Assembly (NCBI RefSeq): GCF_004054195.1
Contig: NZ_SBIW01000008.1
Coordinates: 186,001-250,000, forward strand
DNA from: Mucilaginibacter gilvus
GTDB lineage: Bacteria > Bacteroidota > Bacteroidia > Sphingobacteriales > Sphingobacteriaceae
DNA: 64,000 nt
Direction: 5' to 3'
Shown: positions 1 to 8,189 of the stretch, piece by piece
Layout of the letters: each line of letters opens with the position of its first letter
Position numbering within the stretch: the stretch's first letter is position 1
Notes under the pieces: generated by a model
What the model was told of the DNA's origin: nothing
Seen by the model: only the letters and a program-made list of their open reading frames with translations
Database searches by the model: none
Made by a program: the position numbers and the translations under genes

Positions 1-683
1 ATAATTACCTCTCCAATATATCACTTCCCATTGTTGCTGCCGCGCCTTACCGCAAACAGGAACTCGCCGTTTTATTTTTAGACATCCGGAACTTTACGGG
101 CCTGATGGAATCACAGCCCGAGCAGTACGTTATCCAGATAGTGCGACGCCTGTTTACCGCTTTCAATCAAATCATAAAAAACTTTAGTGGCAAGATAGTA
201 GAAACCGGGGGCGACAGCCTGTACGCTGTTTTTGGTTTGCAGGATAATCTGCGCGATGCTATGAACAATGCCTACCAGGCAACCCGCGCCATGTTTAAAA
301 CGGTTGGTTTGTTCAATAGCTCTTACACAGCGAACGACGATAACGCCCCACTTGAAATGGGTGCCGGTTTACATGCCGGCCGGGTATTTATTGATGAATT
401 TGCTTTGGAAGGCACACCGCAATTAGCCGTAATGGGCTTGCCCGTTAACATCGCTGCACGGCTGCAGGCAAAAACCAAAGAGTTGGGTAACGACCTGCTG
501 ATCTCGGAATATGCTTACCAGTTTCTTGGGCAACAGCAATTAGCCGCACGCCAGCAAACGGTAGTGCTACAGGGTATTACGCAACAACTGCAGGTGCGCC
601 TTGCCGGCAGTCCCTACCATAAAGGGCTATTTTTAGAAGAAGCAGAGTTGGAAATGGATTATTTGCTGGCAATATCGGGTTAG
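1..683 (+). CDS. Adenylate/guanylate cyclase catalytic domain protein (5' end outside window)
   Basis: Class III nucleotidyl cyclase catalytic domain, expected to make cAMP or another cyclic nucleotide. The frame is open from base 3, well upstream of the first ATG at 105, so the gene begins left of the window. The opening of the domain is visible upstream of that ATG as VLFLDIRNFTGLME, the metal-binding Asp/Ile/Arg-Asn stretch of the family. Further on are VETGGDSLYAVFG, the second metal-binding region, and the AGRVFI and NIAARLQAKTKE stretches typical of the fold. The protein ends soon after the domain. The fused N-terminal part, probably a receiver, forkhead-associated or sensor module, cannot be seen. 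Family call is firm; the substrate is not known. Confidence 0.85.
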   Translation, partial: NYLSNISLPIVAAAPYRKQELAVLFLDIRNFTGLMESQPEQYVIQIVRRLFTAFNQIIKNFSGKIVETGGDSLYAVFGLQDNLRDAMNNAYQATRAMFKTVGLFNSSYTANDDNAPLEMGAGLHAGRVFIDEFALEGTPQLAVMGLPVNIAARLQAKTKELGNDLLISEYAYQFLGQQQLAARQQTVVLQGITQQLQVRLAGSPYHKGLFLEEAELEMDYLLAISG

Positions 684-694
684 TTGGGCCCCGT

Positions 695-836
695 TATACG
701 CCACTTCATCAACTTATTGCTGGGCAAACGCTCGCGCTTCTGCGTTAGGGGGTGTAGTGGAAAACCCACAGCGGTGCGCAGGGCTGTGAGGCGGCGCGAG
801 GATTTGGAACGGAAAGCCCGCCAGGCGGCAATTATA
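695..836. repeat. GC-rich intergenic element, possible interspersed repeat
   Basis: Noncoding gap between the cyclase stop and the 3' end of rpiA. Two counted 60-base lines (721-840) have 37 and 39 G+C, clearly above the surrounding genes. It holds two similar cores, GGAAAACCCAC near 759-769 and GGAAAGCCCGCC near 810-821, and the string TGCGTTAGGGG near 741. The look recalls GC-rich intergenic repeats of Sphingobacteriales, but only one copy is in the window, so the repeat call is an inference. Confidence 0.35.
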
Positions 837-1524
837 GCCGATGTGGCAAAATGCTTTGAACGCCGCCCTCACCTGCTATTATTGCTTTGGTTGCCAGGTG
901 GTAAAATAAGGAATGCTCTACTACACCAGGTATCATTTTAACCTGTACGTTAAGCTCCCGGGCATTCGGCATTTCGGTAAAATAAACATCTACCAGCATG
1001 TTGCCATTATCAGAGATCAGAGCGCCATCTTTTTGAGTGCTCATCCGCTGGGTAATGGTAGCCAGCGGGAACATACCTGCCGCCTTGGTAAGCACAATTT
1101 GCAGGGCCTGCGGGAGGATCTCGATCACCAGCGGATAAGCGGCATTCAAGTGCTTTGCGAATTTACTTTCGTCGCCCAGTAGTACAAACTCATCAGCCAT
1201 CGAGGCCAGCACCTTTTCGGTAGTGTGGATACCTCCGCCGCTCTTCAGCGCGTTCAGTTCCGCGTCAAACTGGTCGCAGCCATCAAAGTAAAGGTCCAGT
1301 TTGTGAAGCAGGGCCGGGGGCGATACGCGCAAACTGCGCGCGCTTAGCAATTGTGTTGTTTTAAAAGATGATGATGCAAAATTAAGCGAAGCAGCGTATT
1401 TGCATTCATTAGCAATTAAATTTACCAGATGCATTATGGTACTGCCTGCGCCCAGGCCAATTGACTGGTTGGGGCCTATGAGGCTCAATGCCGCTTTGGC
1501 TGCCGTTAGTTTATGATCTGCCAC
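832..1524 (-). CDS. rpiA: Ribose-5-phosphate isomerase A
   Basis: Interconverts ribose 5-phosphate and ribulose 5-phosphate in the non-oxidative pentose phosphate pathway; cytoplasmic. The 230-residue length is normal. Visible signatures are the phosphate-binding loop GLGAGST (23-29), the DGCD stretch (81-84, usually DGAD), and KSGGG (94-98) followed by the catalytic-region TEK (102-104). Cys in place of Ala in DGxD is a mild variation. The start is a GTG at 1524: it gives the standard N-terminal helix and no better ATG is near. It lies 16 bases after the msrA stop on the same strand, so the two are probably co-transcribed. Confidence 0.93.
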   Translation of the reverse strand: MADHKLTAAKAALSLIGPNQSIGLGAGSTIMHLVNLIANECKYAASLNFASSSFKTTQLLSARSLRVSPPALLHKLDLYFDGCDQFDAELNALKSGGGIHTTEKVLASMADEFVLLGDESKFAKHLNAAYPLVIEILPQALQIVLTKAAGMFPLATITQRMSTQKDGALISDNGNMLVDVYFTEMPNARELNVQVKMIPGVVEHSLFYHLATKAIIAGEGGVQSILPHRL

Positions 1525-1540
1525 GCTGTTATGAAACGGG

Positions 1541-2032
1541 TTAGCTCAGCGTCCATTCCGGTCGCTCGAAGTGGCAGGTGTAGCCATAAGGATTTTTTTG
1601 CAGGTAATCCTGGTGTTCGGCTTCCGCGTTCCAAAAATCCGTTTCAGGCACCACTTCGGTCACAATTTTTCCGGGCCATACGCCGGATGCATCCATCTCC
1701 GCTATCAGTTGGTTGGCGGTTTCATGCTGCGTTTTGTCCAGGTAAAAAATAGCTGAGCGGTAAGAAGCCCCTATATCGTTACCCTGCCTATTGCGGGTGG
1801 TTGGGTTATGGATCTGGAAGAAATATTCCAATAGTTTGCGATAGGATATTATCGCCGGATCAAATGTGACGGCTATACCTTCGGCATGTGTACCGTGATT
1901 GCGGTAGGTGGCATTGGGCACATCGCCACCGGTGTAACCCACTACCGTTGAAATAACACCCGGCTGTTGCCTGATAAGTTCTTCTACACCCCAGAAGCAA
2001 CCACCGGCCAATATGGCTTTTTCAGTATTCAT
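1541..2032 (-). CDS. msrA: Peptide-methionine (S)-S-oxide reductase MsrA
   Basis: Repairs methionine S-sulfoxide in oxidised proteins using thioredoxin as reductant. The catalytic motif GCFWG is at residues 11-15 with nucleophile Cys12, and GYTGGDVPNATY follows. The 163-residue length is that of short cytoplasmic MsrA proteins, with no signal peptide. A Cys near the C-terminus (YTCHF) could act in resolving the disulfide, which is an inference. It is the first gene of a probable msrA-rpiA unit. The 192-base gap upstream holds a small hairpin (TTTGGG/CCCCAAA around 2058-2073) in what would be the 5' leader. Confidence 0.95.
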   Translation of the reverse strand: MNTEKAILAGGCFWGVEELIRQQPGVISTVVGYTGGDVPNATYRNHGTHAEGIAVTFDPAIISYRKLLEYFFQIHNPTTRNRQGNDIGASYRSAIFYLDKTQHETANQLIAEMDASGVWPGKIVTEVVPETDFWNAEAEHQDYLQKNPYGYTCHFERPEWTLS

Positions 2033-2224
2033 ATCGTTTTATTTTTTTATGAACTAAGTTTGGGAACCCCAAAAATGTTTGTTCATCGAAAGTAAAGATA
2101 ATTTGTGGACGATAGTGAATGGCTGCCCGGTTATTGCATAGTGGTGATAAATTACAGTTTGCTATAATATATTATCCCGGTGCTGTTTGCGTGGTAAAAG
2201 AAATTATCGTTTTCATCAGATAAA

Positions 2225-3079
2225 TTATCCCGCTTCCTGCTTAAATCTTTCCAGCAGTTTGTTTACATCCAGTTTGGCGTCCAGGTCTTCGGCATCGGTG
2301 GTGTCATCATCGTCGTTATCAGCGTGGAAAGCTTCGGGGGTATAGGTGAACACTTTCCAGTCTTTATCGTGGTATTCCAGCGCTGTGAGGCTTTCTACCC
2401 AGTCGCCACTGTTGAGGTATAGTACGCTGCCGGTTTGCTCTGTAGATTGGATCTCACGGATCTCGGCGTGGTGAATGTGCCCGCAAATAACGTAGCTGTA
2501 TTCTTTTTCTACGGCCAGGTCGGCAGCGGTTTGTTCAAAGGCGTTGATGAATTTTACGGCATCCTTAAACTTGGCCTTCACCTTTTGGGAAAAGCTCATT
2601 TTAGGGCGACCCATTGCGGTGAGCAGCCAGTTGGTGAGGCTATTGATGAGGATAAGCGTATCGTACCCTACGGCGCCCAGTTTGGCCAGCCATTTAGAGT
2701 GCTGCATGGTAACATCAAACACGTCGCCGTGGAAGATCCATGCTTTTTTACCATCGATATTTAAAACTACTTTATTAAGGAGCTGGAAGGTACCGAGGTC
2801 GAAATCGGTAAACTTGCGTAGCATCTCGTCGTGATTGCCAGTTAGGTAATACACGGGGATGCCTTCGGTTACAAATTTGAGGATGCGGCGCACCACTTTC
2901 ATGTGCGTTTCGGGCCAGTACGATTTACTGAACTGCCAGATATCAATAATGTCGCCGTTGAGGATAAGCATTTTTGGTTTAATGCTTTTCAGGTATTTCA
3001 GTAGTTCTTTGGCGTGGCAGCCGTATGTGCCTAAGTGCACATCAGATATAATAACGATATCAACTTCTCTTTTAGCCAT
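2225..3079 (-). CDS. LpxH-like metallophosphoesterase (UDP-2,3-diacylglucosamine diphosphatase family)
   Basis: Calcineurin-type phosphoesterase of the group annotated in Bacteroidota as UDP-2,3-diacylglucosamine pyrophosphatase, the fourth step of lipid A synthesis. The metal-binding set is complete: DVH (13-15), GD (42-43), GNHD (81-84), HGD (118-120) and GHIHH in the C-terminal third. At 284 residues it is longer than Escherichia coli LpxH, mainly through a strongly acidic tail (HADNDDDDTTDAEDLDAKLD). It stands alone, with no lipid A genes around it. Assignment to lipid A synthesis rests on family knowledge; a different phosphodiester substrate is possible. Confidence 0.8.
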   Translation of the reverse strand: MAKREVDIVIISDVHLGTYGCHAKELLKYLKSIKPKMLILNGDIIDIWQFSKSYWPETHMKVVRRILKFVTEGIPVYYLTGNHDEMLRKFTDFDLGTFQLLNKVVLNIDGKKAWIFHGDVFDVTMQHSKWLAKLGAVGYDTLILINSLTNWLLTAMGRPKMSFSQKVKAKFKDAVKFINAFEQTAADLAVEKEYSYVICGHIHHAEIREIQSTEQTGSVLYLNSGDWVESLTALEYHDKDWKVFTYTPEAFHADNDDDDTTDAEDLDAKLDVNKLLERFKQEAG

Positions 3080-3153
3080 TCAATTTGGGGGCAATTGTGC
3101 AGCCCGATAAAAAATACCGGTATAAAACAGGGAGGTTGCTTTGGGGCAGGCGG

Positions 3154-3264
3154 TTATTCGTCGTCCTCGTCTTCATTAACCTTTAGTTCGTAAGGGCTCA
3201 GATAGAATGCGCCAAGCAACACCAGCAATCCAACTACAAACAAGTAAGTAAACTCAAAATTCAT
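3154..3264 (-). CDS. Small single-span membrane protein, 36 residues
   Basis: A short open frame that lies in the gap between the LpxH-like and DinB-like genes. It starts with ATG at 3264 and ends with TAA at 3154-3156. The product opens MNFEFTYLF, has one hydrophobic helix (about residues 7-22, rich in Val/Leu/Gly), then YLSPYEL and a very acidic tail ending NEDEDDE. This helix-plus-acidic-tail design, and codon use like the neighbours, make a real gene plausible. No family is recognised and no function is proposed. It could be translated separately or with the downstream phosphoesterase, whose start is 74 bases further on. Confidence 0.5.
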   Translation of the reverse strand: MNFEFTYLFVVGLLVLLGAFYLSPYELKVNEDEDDE

Positions 3265-3411
3265 CTTGTATTGTTTTTACAAATATCCTATTATCAAATG
3301 ATTATACTGTTAAGACTATATTAAATGTAAAAGGTTTCTTTTTTAAGAAAATATATATCTATAACAATCCAAGCGAGGAGTTAGGTCGATTATTTGTGCT
3401 TATGCTTAAAA

Positions 3412-3945
3412 TTATCTGCCACTATTTAGCGATTTTTTTATCCGCTCCAGCTGATTTAAATGGTGCTGCAGATGTATACGGATAAACTTAAACCATTGTT
3501 CGGCATTCAGCATACCTAAGCGGGGGTGCTCCCATTTGGCACGGAGAGAGGCATCGGGGAGTAACTTTGCGGTGTCTTCTACCCGTTTACGTACTTTGAT
3601 GATGAGGTTTTTGGCCTCTTCTAAGGTGATTTTCTTTGGTGCCATTTTAGCGGCGACGGATTCGGGCACCTGCACTTTAAACGGTGGGAAGCTACCGGTA
3701 AGCATGAGGTAATACCCCCAAAGGTTCATACCCATTTTAGTAGGCAGGCAATTATTATTGGTGCAACGCTCCAAAGCGATTGATGAGCCCAGACTGGCCT
3801 TGAGGATATGGTCGTACACCTCAGCGTAACTCCAGCCGCCGATGGGCGGGATGGTGGTGAATTGCTCTTCGGTAAAGCCGTCCAGTTGTTCGCGGTAGCT
3901 GTCTAATCCTGTTTCGATGGCGCGGCGCTCTTTGGCGATGTTCAT
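3412..3945 (-). CDS. DinB-like superfamily protein
   Basis: Four-helix-bundle protein of the DinB/YfiT superfamily, whose members are often metal-dependent thiol transferases or hydrolases, though most are uncharacterised. Supporting signs are the 177-residue length, GGWSYAEVYDHIL with the first metal-type His, and the C-terminal HLQHHLNQLERI with the second His pair. It overlaps the upstream yjjG-type gene by four bases (ATGA at 3942-3945), so the two are translationally coupled. No signal peptide, so it is cytoplasmic. The biochemical role is unknown; the family call is good. Confidence 0.8.
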   Translation of the reverse strand: MNIAKERRAIETGLDSYREQLDGFTEEQFTTIPPIGGWSYAEVYDHILKASLGSSIALERCTNNNCLPTKMGMNLWGYYLMLTGSFPPFKVQVPESVAAKMAPKKITLEEAKNLIIKVRKRVEDTAKLLPDASLRAKWEHPRLGMLNAEQWFKFIRIHLQHHLNQLERIKKSLNSGR

Positions 3946-4670
3946 AGTAGTAAAGTTAACTCTTTTAAATGGGTTATCTGTACGGGCACATCGGCAGGTT
4001 TTTCTAAACCGAGGGGGTTAAAATAGATAGCATCCATCCCAAAACCCAGTGCCCCGCGGATATCGGCTTCAATGCTGTCGCCTATCATCAGGCTTTCTTC
4101 TTTAGTGGTACGGGCCAGGTCTATGGCATGTTGAAAGATGAGCGGATCGGGTTTGTTTACGCCCACTACTTCGGAGATAATGATGTTTTGAAAGTATTTC
4201 ACCAGCCCGGTGCCGTTCACTTTAAGCGTGGTGGAATCTTTGAAACCGTTGGAAATTAAATGCAATGTATACTTCGACTGCAGGTACTCCAGTGTTTCGT
4301 GCGCGTGGGGGAACAGGTTGGTTTTGGTAGGGCATAGGTTTACGTAAGCGTCCTCAAAATCAGCCGGCATTAAATCGGGGTGCAGGCCAAGTTCGGTAAA
4401 GGTTGATTTGAAGCGGGCATCGCGCAGCTCGTCTTTGGTGATCTCGCCTAAGTGGTATTGCGCCCAAAGGCGGTGGTTGTGGCGGGTGTAGGTTTCGATG
4501 AATAGGTCGGCAGAATGCAGGCCGATATCTCTTAAATTATAAGTGCCATAAAGTTCGTGTAGGGCTTCTTCGGCGTTTTTATCAAAATCCCAGATGGTGT
4601 GGTCGAGGTCGAAGAAGATGTGGGTGTATTTAGTGGCGGATATGGGATGATCGATTTCGGATTTGGGCAT
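3942..4670 (-). CDS. yjjG: HAD-family noncanonical pyrimidine nucleotidase, YjjG type
   Basis: Haloacid dehalogenase-fold phosphatase. YjjG hydrolyses noncanonical pyrimidine nucleoside monophosphates and dUMP/dTMP, protecting DNA from odd nucleotides. The nucleophile motif is FFDLDHTIWDFD, with Asp21 and Asp23. Motif II is the Ser in LISNGF, and the C-terminal NKPDPLIF and MIGDSIEADIRGA stretches give the Lys and the last acidic pair. The 242-residue length fits the YjjG group, with a helical cap between motifs I and II. Its TGA stop overlaps the next start codon. YjjG is the best fit; a related HAD phosphatase of other specificity cannot be excluded. Confidence 0.82.
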   Translation of the reverse strand: MPKSEIDHPISATKYTHIFFDLDHTIWDFDKNAEEALHELYGTYNLRDIGLHSADLFIETYTRHNHRLWAQYHLGEITKDELRDARFKSTFTELGLHPDLMPADFEDAYVNLCPTKTNLFPHAHETLEYLQSKYTLHLISNGFKDSTTLKVNGTGLVKYFQNIIISEVVGVNKPDPLIFQHAIDLARTTKEESLMIGDSIEADIRGALGFGMDAIYFNPLGLEKPADVPVQITHLKELTLLL

Positions 4671-4694
4671 GAGGCAAAGTTAGAAGATGTTCTT

Positions 4695-5114
4695 CTAAAA
4701 AACATACAGGTCAATATCAAATTCAATGTCGAGTTCCTTTATTAATTTATTATACCGCTTATCTAAATGCACCCATGGCGTGCTTTCATCATTGTCTCTA
4801 TAGGTAAATATAGCACAGGCAAACTCACAGTAGTATTTATCGCAAAGCAATTTAAATGCATCTTCCTTCTGCTCAATGATATCCAATAGGGCATTCATCT
4901 GCGCTTCAAAATCGGCGTACTCATCCAGTCCGCTACTCATAGACCAGCTATTATTTGTTTTTAAAGGAGAATCAGGATTGTTTGGGTTCCGCTTATCCCC
5001 TTTTACAGCCGTATGCGCGGGCGCGATACCCAGCATCGTGGTTATATCATCGTGCGTTATATCTTCAAAATCTACAATTTTAAACAGCAGATCAACTTTT
5101 TTTTTCTTCATCAC
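4695..5114 (-). CDS. DUF4279 domain protein
   Basis: Hypothetical 139-residue cytoplasmic protein that matches the general shape of the DUF4279 family. It has an N-terminal ITHDDITTMLGIAPAHT stretch, then a Lys-rich KGDKRNPNNP loop, a conserved aromatic NNSWSMSSGL, and a C-terminal half of alternating helix and strand ending in hydrophobic residues (DIDLYVF). Such proteins are often found beside toxin-immunity genes, but none is nearby here. It starts with MMKKKKVD; either of the first two Met codons could be used. Function unknown. Confidence 0.6.
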   Translation of the reverse strand: MMKKKKVDLLFKIVDFEDITHDDITTMLGIAPAHTAVKGDKRNPNNPDSPLKTNNSWSMSSGLDEYADFEAQMNALLDIIEQKEDAFKLLCDKYYCEFACAIFTYRDNDESTPWVHLDKRYNKLIKELDIEFDIDLYVF

Positions 5115-5162
5115 TTAGTTTTAATAAATCCGAAATCGAAAATCCCCATTCCGAAATCCCCC
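5115..5162. repeat. Degenerate tandem repeat in intergenic gap, unit TCCGAAATC
   Basis: The whole gap between the upp stop and the DUF4279 start reads as imperfect copies of a short unit: TCCGAAATCGAAAATCCCCA then TTCCGAAATCCCC. This is one member of the set of gap-filling short-unit repeats described in the findings. No inverted partner is present at this site. Confidence 0.5.
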
Positions 5163-5807
5163 TCACACCTTCTCCCCAAACGCCAGATCCCCCGCATCGC
5201 CAAGCCCCGGCACAATGTAACTCTTACTCGTCATTTCCTCATCCACGGCGCAAACCCAAATTTTTACTTTGGGCAGGTTGGCGCGCACATGGGTGATGCC
5301 TTCTGTACTGGCAATTACGGCGGCGACGTGCAGTTCGGCAATGTTGTATTGAGCCAGTAGTTCTTTACAAACATTTACTACGCTTTGCCCGGTGGCCAGC
5401 ATGGTATCAATCATAATTAAAACTTTACCATCCAGGTTTGGGGTGCTGATGTGGTCTACCTGTATGGTAAAGCTGCCGTTCTTTTTGGTCTTACGGCAGG
5501 CGGTAACAAAGGCCGATTCGGATTGCTCAAAAAACTCCATAAAACCCTGGTGAAAGGGCAGGCCGGCCCGCAGGATCGTTGCCAATACCGGTTGCTGCTC
5601 CGGCACGTTTACGTTACAGATACCTAAAGGCGTTTGCACTTCCTTCACCTCGTACTTCAGCGTTTTGCTGACCTCGTAGGCCAGTATAGCACCTAGTTTT
5701 TCCTGGCTGCGGCGAAAGCGGGCGCGGTCCTGCTGGGTGGTTACATCGCGCATATCGGCGAGGTACAGGTTAGCAATACTATCGGTTTTATTGAGGATGA
5801 AAGGCAT
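5163..5807 (-). CDS. upp: Uracil phosphoribosyltransferase
   Basis: Salvages uracil with PRPP to give UMP. The PRPP-binding loop is IDTMLATGQSVV, the flexible region is ILRAGLPFHQGF, and the uracil-recognition tail is IVPGLGDAGDLAFG, all as in the family. I place the start at the ATG at 5807 (MPFILNKTDS, 214 residues). The open frame continues 34 codons further upstream, but that stretch is the repetitive arm of an inverted repeat and is not protein-like. The gene is divergent from uvrB, and each gene has a copy of the same repeat arm just before its start. Confidence 0.93.
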   Translation of the reverse strand: MPFILNKTDSIANLYLADMRDVTTQQDRARFRRSQEKLGAILAYEVSKTLKYEVKEVQTPLGICNVNVPEQQPVLATILRAGLPFHQGFMEFFEQSESAFVTACRKTKKNGSFTIQVDHISTPNLDGKVLIMIDTMLATGQSVVNVCKELLAQYNIAELHVAAVIASTEGITHVRANLPKVKIWVCAVDEEMTSKSYIVPGLGDAGDLAFGEKV

Positions 5808-5811
5808 GTGG

Positions 5812-6053
5812 TAGATTTGAGATGTTAGATATGAGATTTGAGATTTGAGATCGGAGTTATTCCGGCTTCTTATCTTTATAAAGGTTGTTAAATTGGCGGA
5901 AACTTGCAATCAATCTGTAAATAATTTCGTTTAGTAAAAAGCTGCTGCCATAGGGTTGTCACTAACCGGGTGTAGCTTTGATTTGTTGACGACGGGTGCC
6001 ACCACTTTGTAGGGCAGCTAATCTCAAATCTTATATCTAACATCTCAAATCTA
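5812..6053. repeat. Inverted repeat (34-bp arms) between upp and uvrB
   Basis: Left arm 5812-5845 and right arm 6020-6053 are reverse complements at 33 of 34 positions, separated by 174 bases. Each arm is itself built from degenerate copies of a unit like ATCTCAAATCT. The left arm ends four bases before the upp ATG, and the right arm abuts the uvrB -7 box (6054-6061). Read in the direction of each gene, both genes therefore have the same leader sequence. Confidence 0.9.
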
Positions 6054-6061
6054 TATCTTTG
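6054..6061 (+). promoter_or_regulatory. -7 promoter box TATCTTTG of uvrB
   Basis: Exact match to the Bacteroidota -7 consensus TAnnTTTG, five bases before the uvrB ATG at 6067. With this spacing the transcript would start at or next to the start codon, giving a leaderless or nearly leaderless mRNA. The repeat arm directly abuts the box on its upstream side. Confidence 0.6.
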
Positions 6062-6066
6062 TATAA

Positions 6067-8094
6067 ATGGATTTTAAAATAACTTCTCAGTACGTACCCT
6101 CCGGTGATCAGCCAACCGCCATTAAGCAATTGGTTGATGGTGTAAATAACGCTGACCCTTTCCAAACCCTGCTTGGGGTTACCGGTTCGGGCAAAACGTT
6201 TACCATTGCCAACGTTATTGAGCAAACCCAAAAGCCTACGCTGATCCTCAGTCACAATAAGACACTGGCAGCTCAGCTCTACGGCGAGTTTAAACAGTTC
6301 TTCCCGGATAACGCCGTGAACTACTTTGTATCCTATTATGATTATTACCAGCCGGAGGCTTTTATCCCTTCGTCTAACACCTATATCGAAAAAGACCTAC
6401 AGATAAACGAGGAGATAGAAAAATTGCGCCTCCGTACCACTTCCGCATTAATGAGCGGCAGAAGGGACGTAATTGTGGTATCGTCCATTTCCTGCATTTA
6501 TGGTATGGGTAACCCCGAGGATTTTGCCAACTCGGTATTCAAATTCGCAGTGGGTACACGCATCAGCCGTAACGCTTTTTTGCACCGACTGGTAGAGATC
6601 CTTTACGCCCGTACCACCGCCGATTTTAAACGTGGTACGTTTAGGGTGAAGGGCGACACAGTGGATATTTTCCCGGCGTATATGGATTACGCCTATCGCA
6701 TTTCCTTCTTCGGCGATGATATTGAAGAGCTGAGTACCTTTGATATCAGCACCGGCAAAACCATTGAGAAAATGACACACATGGTGGTTTATCCAGCCAA
6801 CCTGTATGTTGCCCCGCGCGAACGTTTCCAGCAATCGGTTTGGGCCATACAGGCAGAACTGGAAGCACGAAAGAAACAATTTATAGATGACGGCCGCTTT
6901 ATTGAAGCCAAGCGCCTGGAAGAAAGGGTTAATTACGACCTGGAGATGATCCGCGAGCTGGGCTATTGCAGCGGTATAGAAAACTATTCCCGCTTTTTTG
7001 ATGGCCGCGAACCCGGTATGCGCCCCTTCTGCCTGCTGGATTATTTCCCGGATGATTACCTGATGGTAATTGACGAAAGCCACGTTACTGTTCCGCAGAT
7101 CCGCGCGATGTATGGCGGCGACAGGTCGAGGAAGATCTCTTTGGTTGATTATGGTTTCCGTTTACCTGCCGCGATGGATAACCGCCCGCTCAACTTCCAG
7201 GAGTTTGAACGGCTGGCACCCCAGACCATTTATGTGAGCGCGACCCCTGCCGATTTCGAACTCGAAAAATCGGGTGGCGTGGTGGTGGAGCAGGTGATCC
7301 GCCCTACAGGATTGTTGGACCCTTTAATTGAGATTCGCCCCGTGATAAATCAAGTGGATGACCTGCTTGATGAAGTTGATAGAACCATAAAAATGGGTGA
7401 CCGCATTTTGGTAACCACCCTAACCAAGCGCATGGCCGAAGAACTGGCCAAGTATATGGACAGGCTCGGTATCAAATGCCGATACATCCATTCGGAGGTG
7501 AAAACCTTACAGCGTGTGGAGATTTTACGTGGATTACGCCTAGGAGAATTTGACGTGCTGATCGGGATCAATCTATTGCGCGAAGGGCTGGATTTACCCG
7601 AGGTATCATTAGTTGCCATTTTGGATGCGGATAAGGAAGGGTTCCTGAGGTCGGAACGCTCGCTGATACAAACCATTGGGCGTGCAGCCCGTAACGATAG
7701 GGGCCGGGTGATCATGTACGCCGATAAGATAACCGATTCGATGGCGATCACTATGTCGGAAACTAATCGCCGCCGCGAATTGCAGGTGAAATATAACGAG
7801 GCGCATGGCATCGTACCAAGAACGGTTGGCAAATCGCGCGAGGAAATTATGGAGCAAACCTCCGTTGTCGACTTTAAAGGCGGTGTGCAGAAGGCCTACG
7901 TAGAGAATGACGCCATTACTCTCGCTGCCGACCCTATTGTGCAATACATGACCAAGGCAGATATGAAAAAATCTGTTGAGAGTACCCGCAAGGATATGGT
8001 TGCCGCCGCCAAGAATATGGACTTCCTCCTTGCCGCCAAACTGCGCGACGAAATGTTTGCACTGGAGAAGCTGATGGAAGAGAAGTTTAGTTAA
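6067..8094 (+). CDS. uvrB: Excinuclease ABC subunit B
   Basis: Damage-verifying helicase-like subunit of nucleotide excision repair; works with UvrA and UvrC. The Walker A motif GVTGSGKT is at 37-44, the DNA-clamping beta-hairpin follows (YYDYYQPEAFIP, about 90-101), the DESH box lies near 336, and the late helicase motifs include QTIGRAARNDRG. The C-terminal UVR domain that binds UvrC is present (AAKLRDEMFALEKL). The 675-residue length is normal. The start MDFKITSQYVPSGDQPTAI is the conserved one. The gene stands alone; uvrA and uvrC are not in the window. Confidence 0.97.
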   Translation: MDFKITSQYVPSGDQPTAIKQLVDGVNNADPFQTLLGVTGSGKTFTIANVIEQTQKPTLILSHNKTLAAQLYGEFKQFFPDNAVNYFVSYYDYYQPEAFIPSSNTYIEKDLQINEEIEKLRLRTTSALMSGRRDVIVVSSISCIYGMGNPEDFANSVFKFAVGTRISRNAFLHRLVEILYARTTADFKRGTFRVKGDTVDIFPAYMDYAYRISFFGDDIEELSTFDISTGKTIEKMTHMVVYPANLYVAPRERFQQSVWAIQAELEARKKQFIDDGRFIEAKRLEERVNYDLEMIRELGYCSGIENYSRFFDGREPGMRPFCLLDYFPDDYLMVIDESHVTVPQIRAMYGGDRSRKISLVDYGFRLPAAMDNRPLNFQEFERLAPQTIYVSATPADFELEKSGGVVVEQVIRPTGLLDPLIEIRPVINQVDDLLDEVDRTIKMGDRILVTTLTKRMAEELAKYMDRLGIKCRYIHSEVKTLQRVEILRGLRLGEFDVLIGINLLREGLDLPEVSLVAILDADKEGFLRSERSLIQTIGRAARNDRGRVIMYADKITDSMAITMSETNRRRELQVKYNEAHGIVPRTVGKSREEIMEQTSVVDFKGGVQKAYVENDAITLAADPIVQYMTKADMKKSVESTRKDMVAAAKNMDFLLAAKLRDEMFALEKLMEEKFS

Positions 8095-8162
8095 TTTGAA
8101 AATGTAGTTCATCTTCAAATCTATAGAATATCATATCCAAACAATTATTACGTTATACTACT

Positions 8163-8170
8163 TATATTTG
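8163..8170 (+). promoter_or_regulatory. -7 promoter box TATATTTG upstream of the DUF4834 gene
   Basis: Exact TAnnTTTG match 19 bases before the ATG at 8190. It probably drives the DUF4834 gene and the gene after it. Confidence 0.5.
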
Positions 8171-8189
8171 TAAGCCAAAATATTAAAAG

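Noticed and set aside
684..941. Arg-rich plus-strand ORF after the cyclase gene
   Set aside because: It lies in the GC-rich noncoding block and antisense to the end of rpiA; composition and lack of any domain mark it as chance.
5808..5909. 34-codon N-terminal extension of upp
   Set aside because: It is the translated repeat arm; the family start is at 5807.
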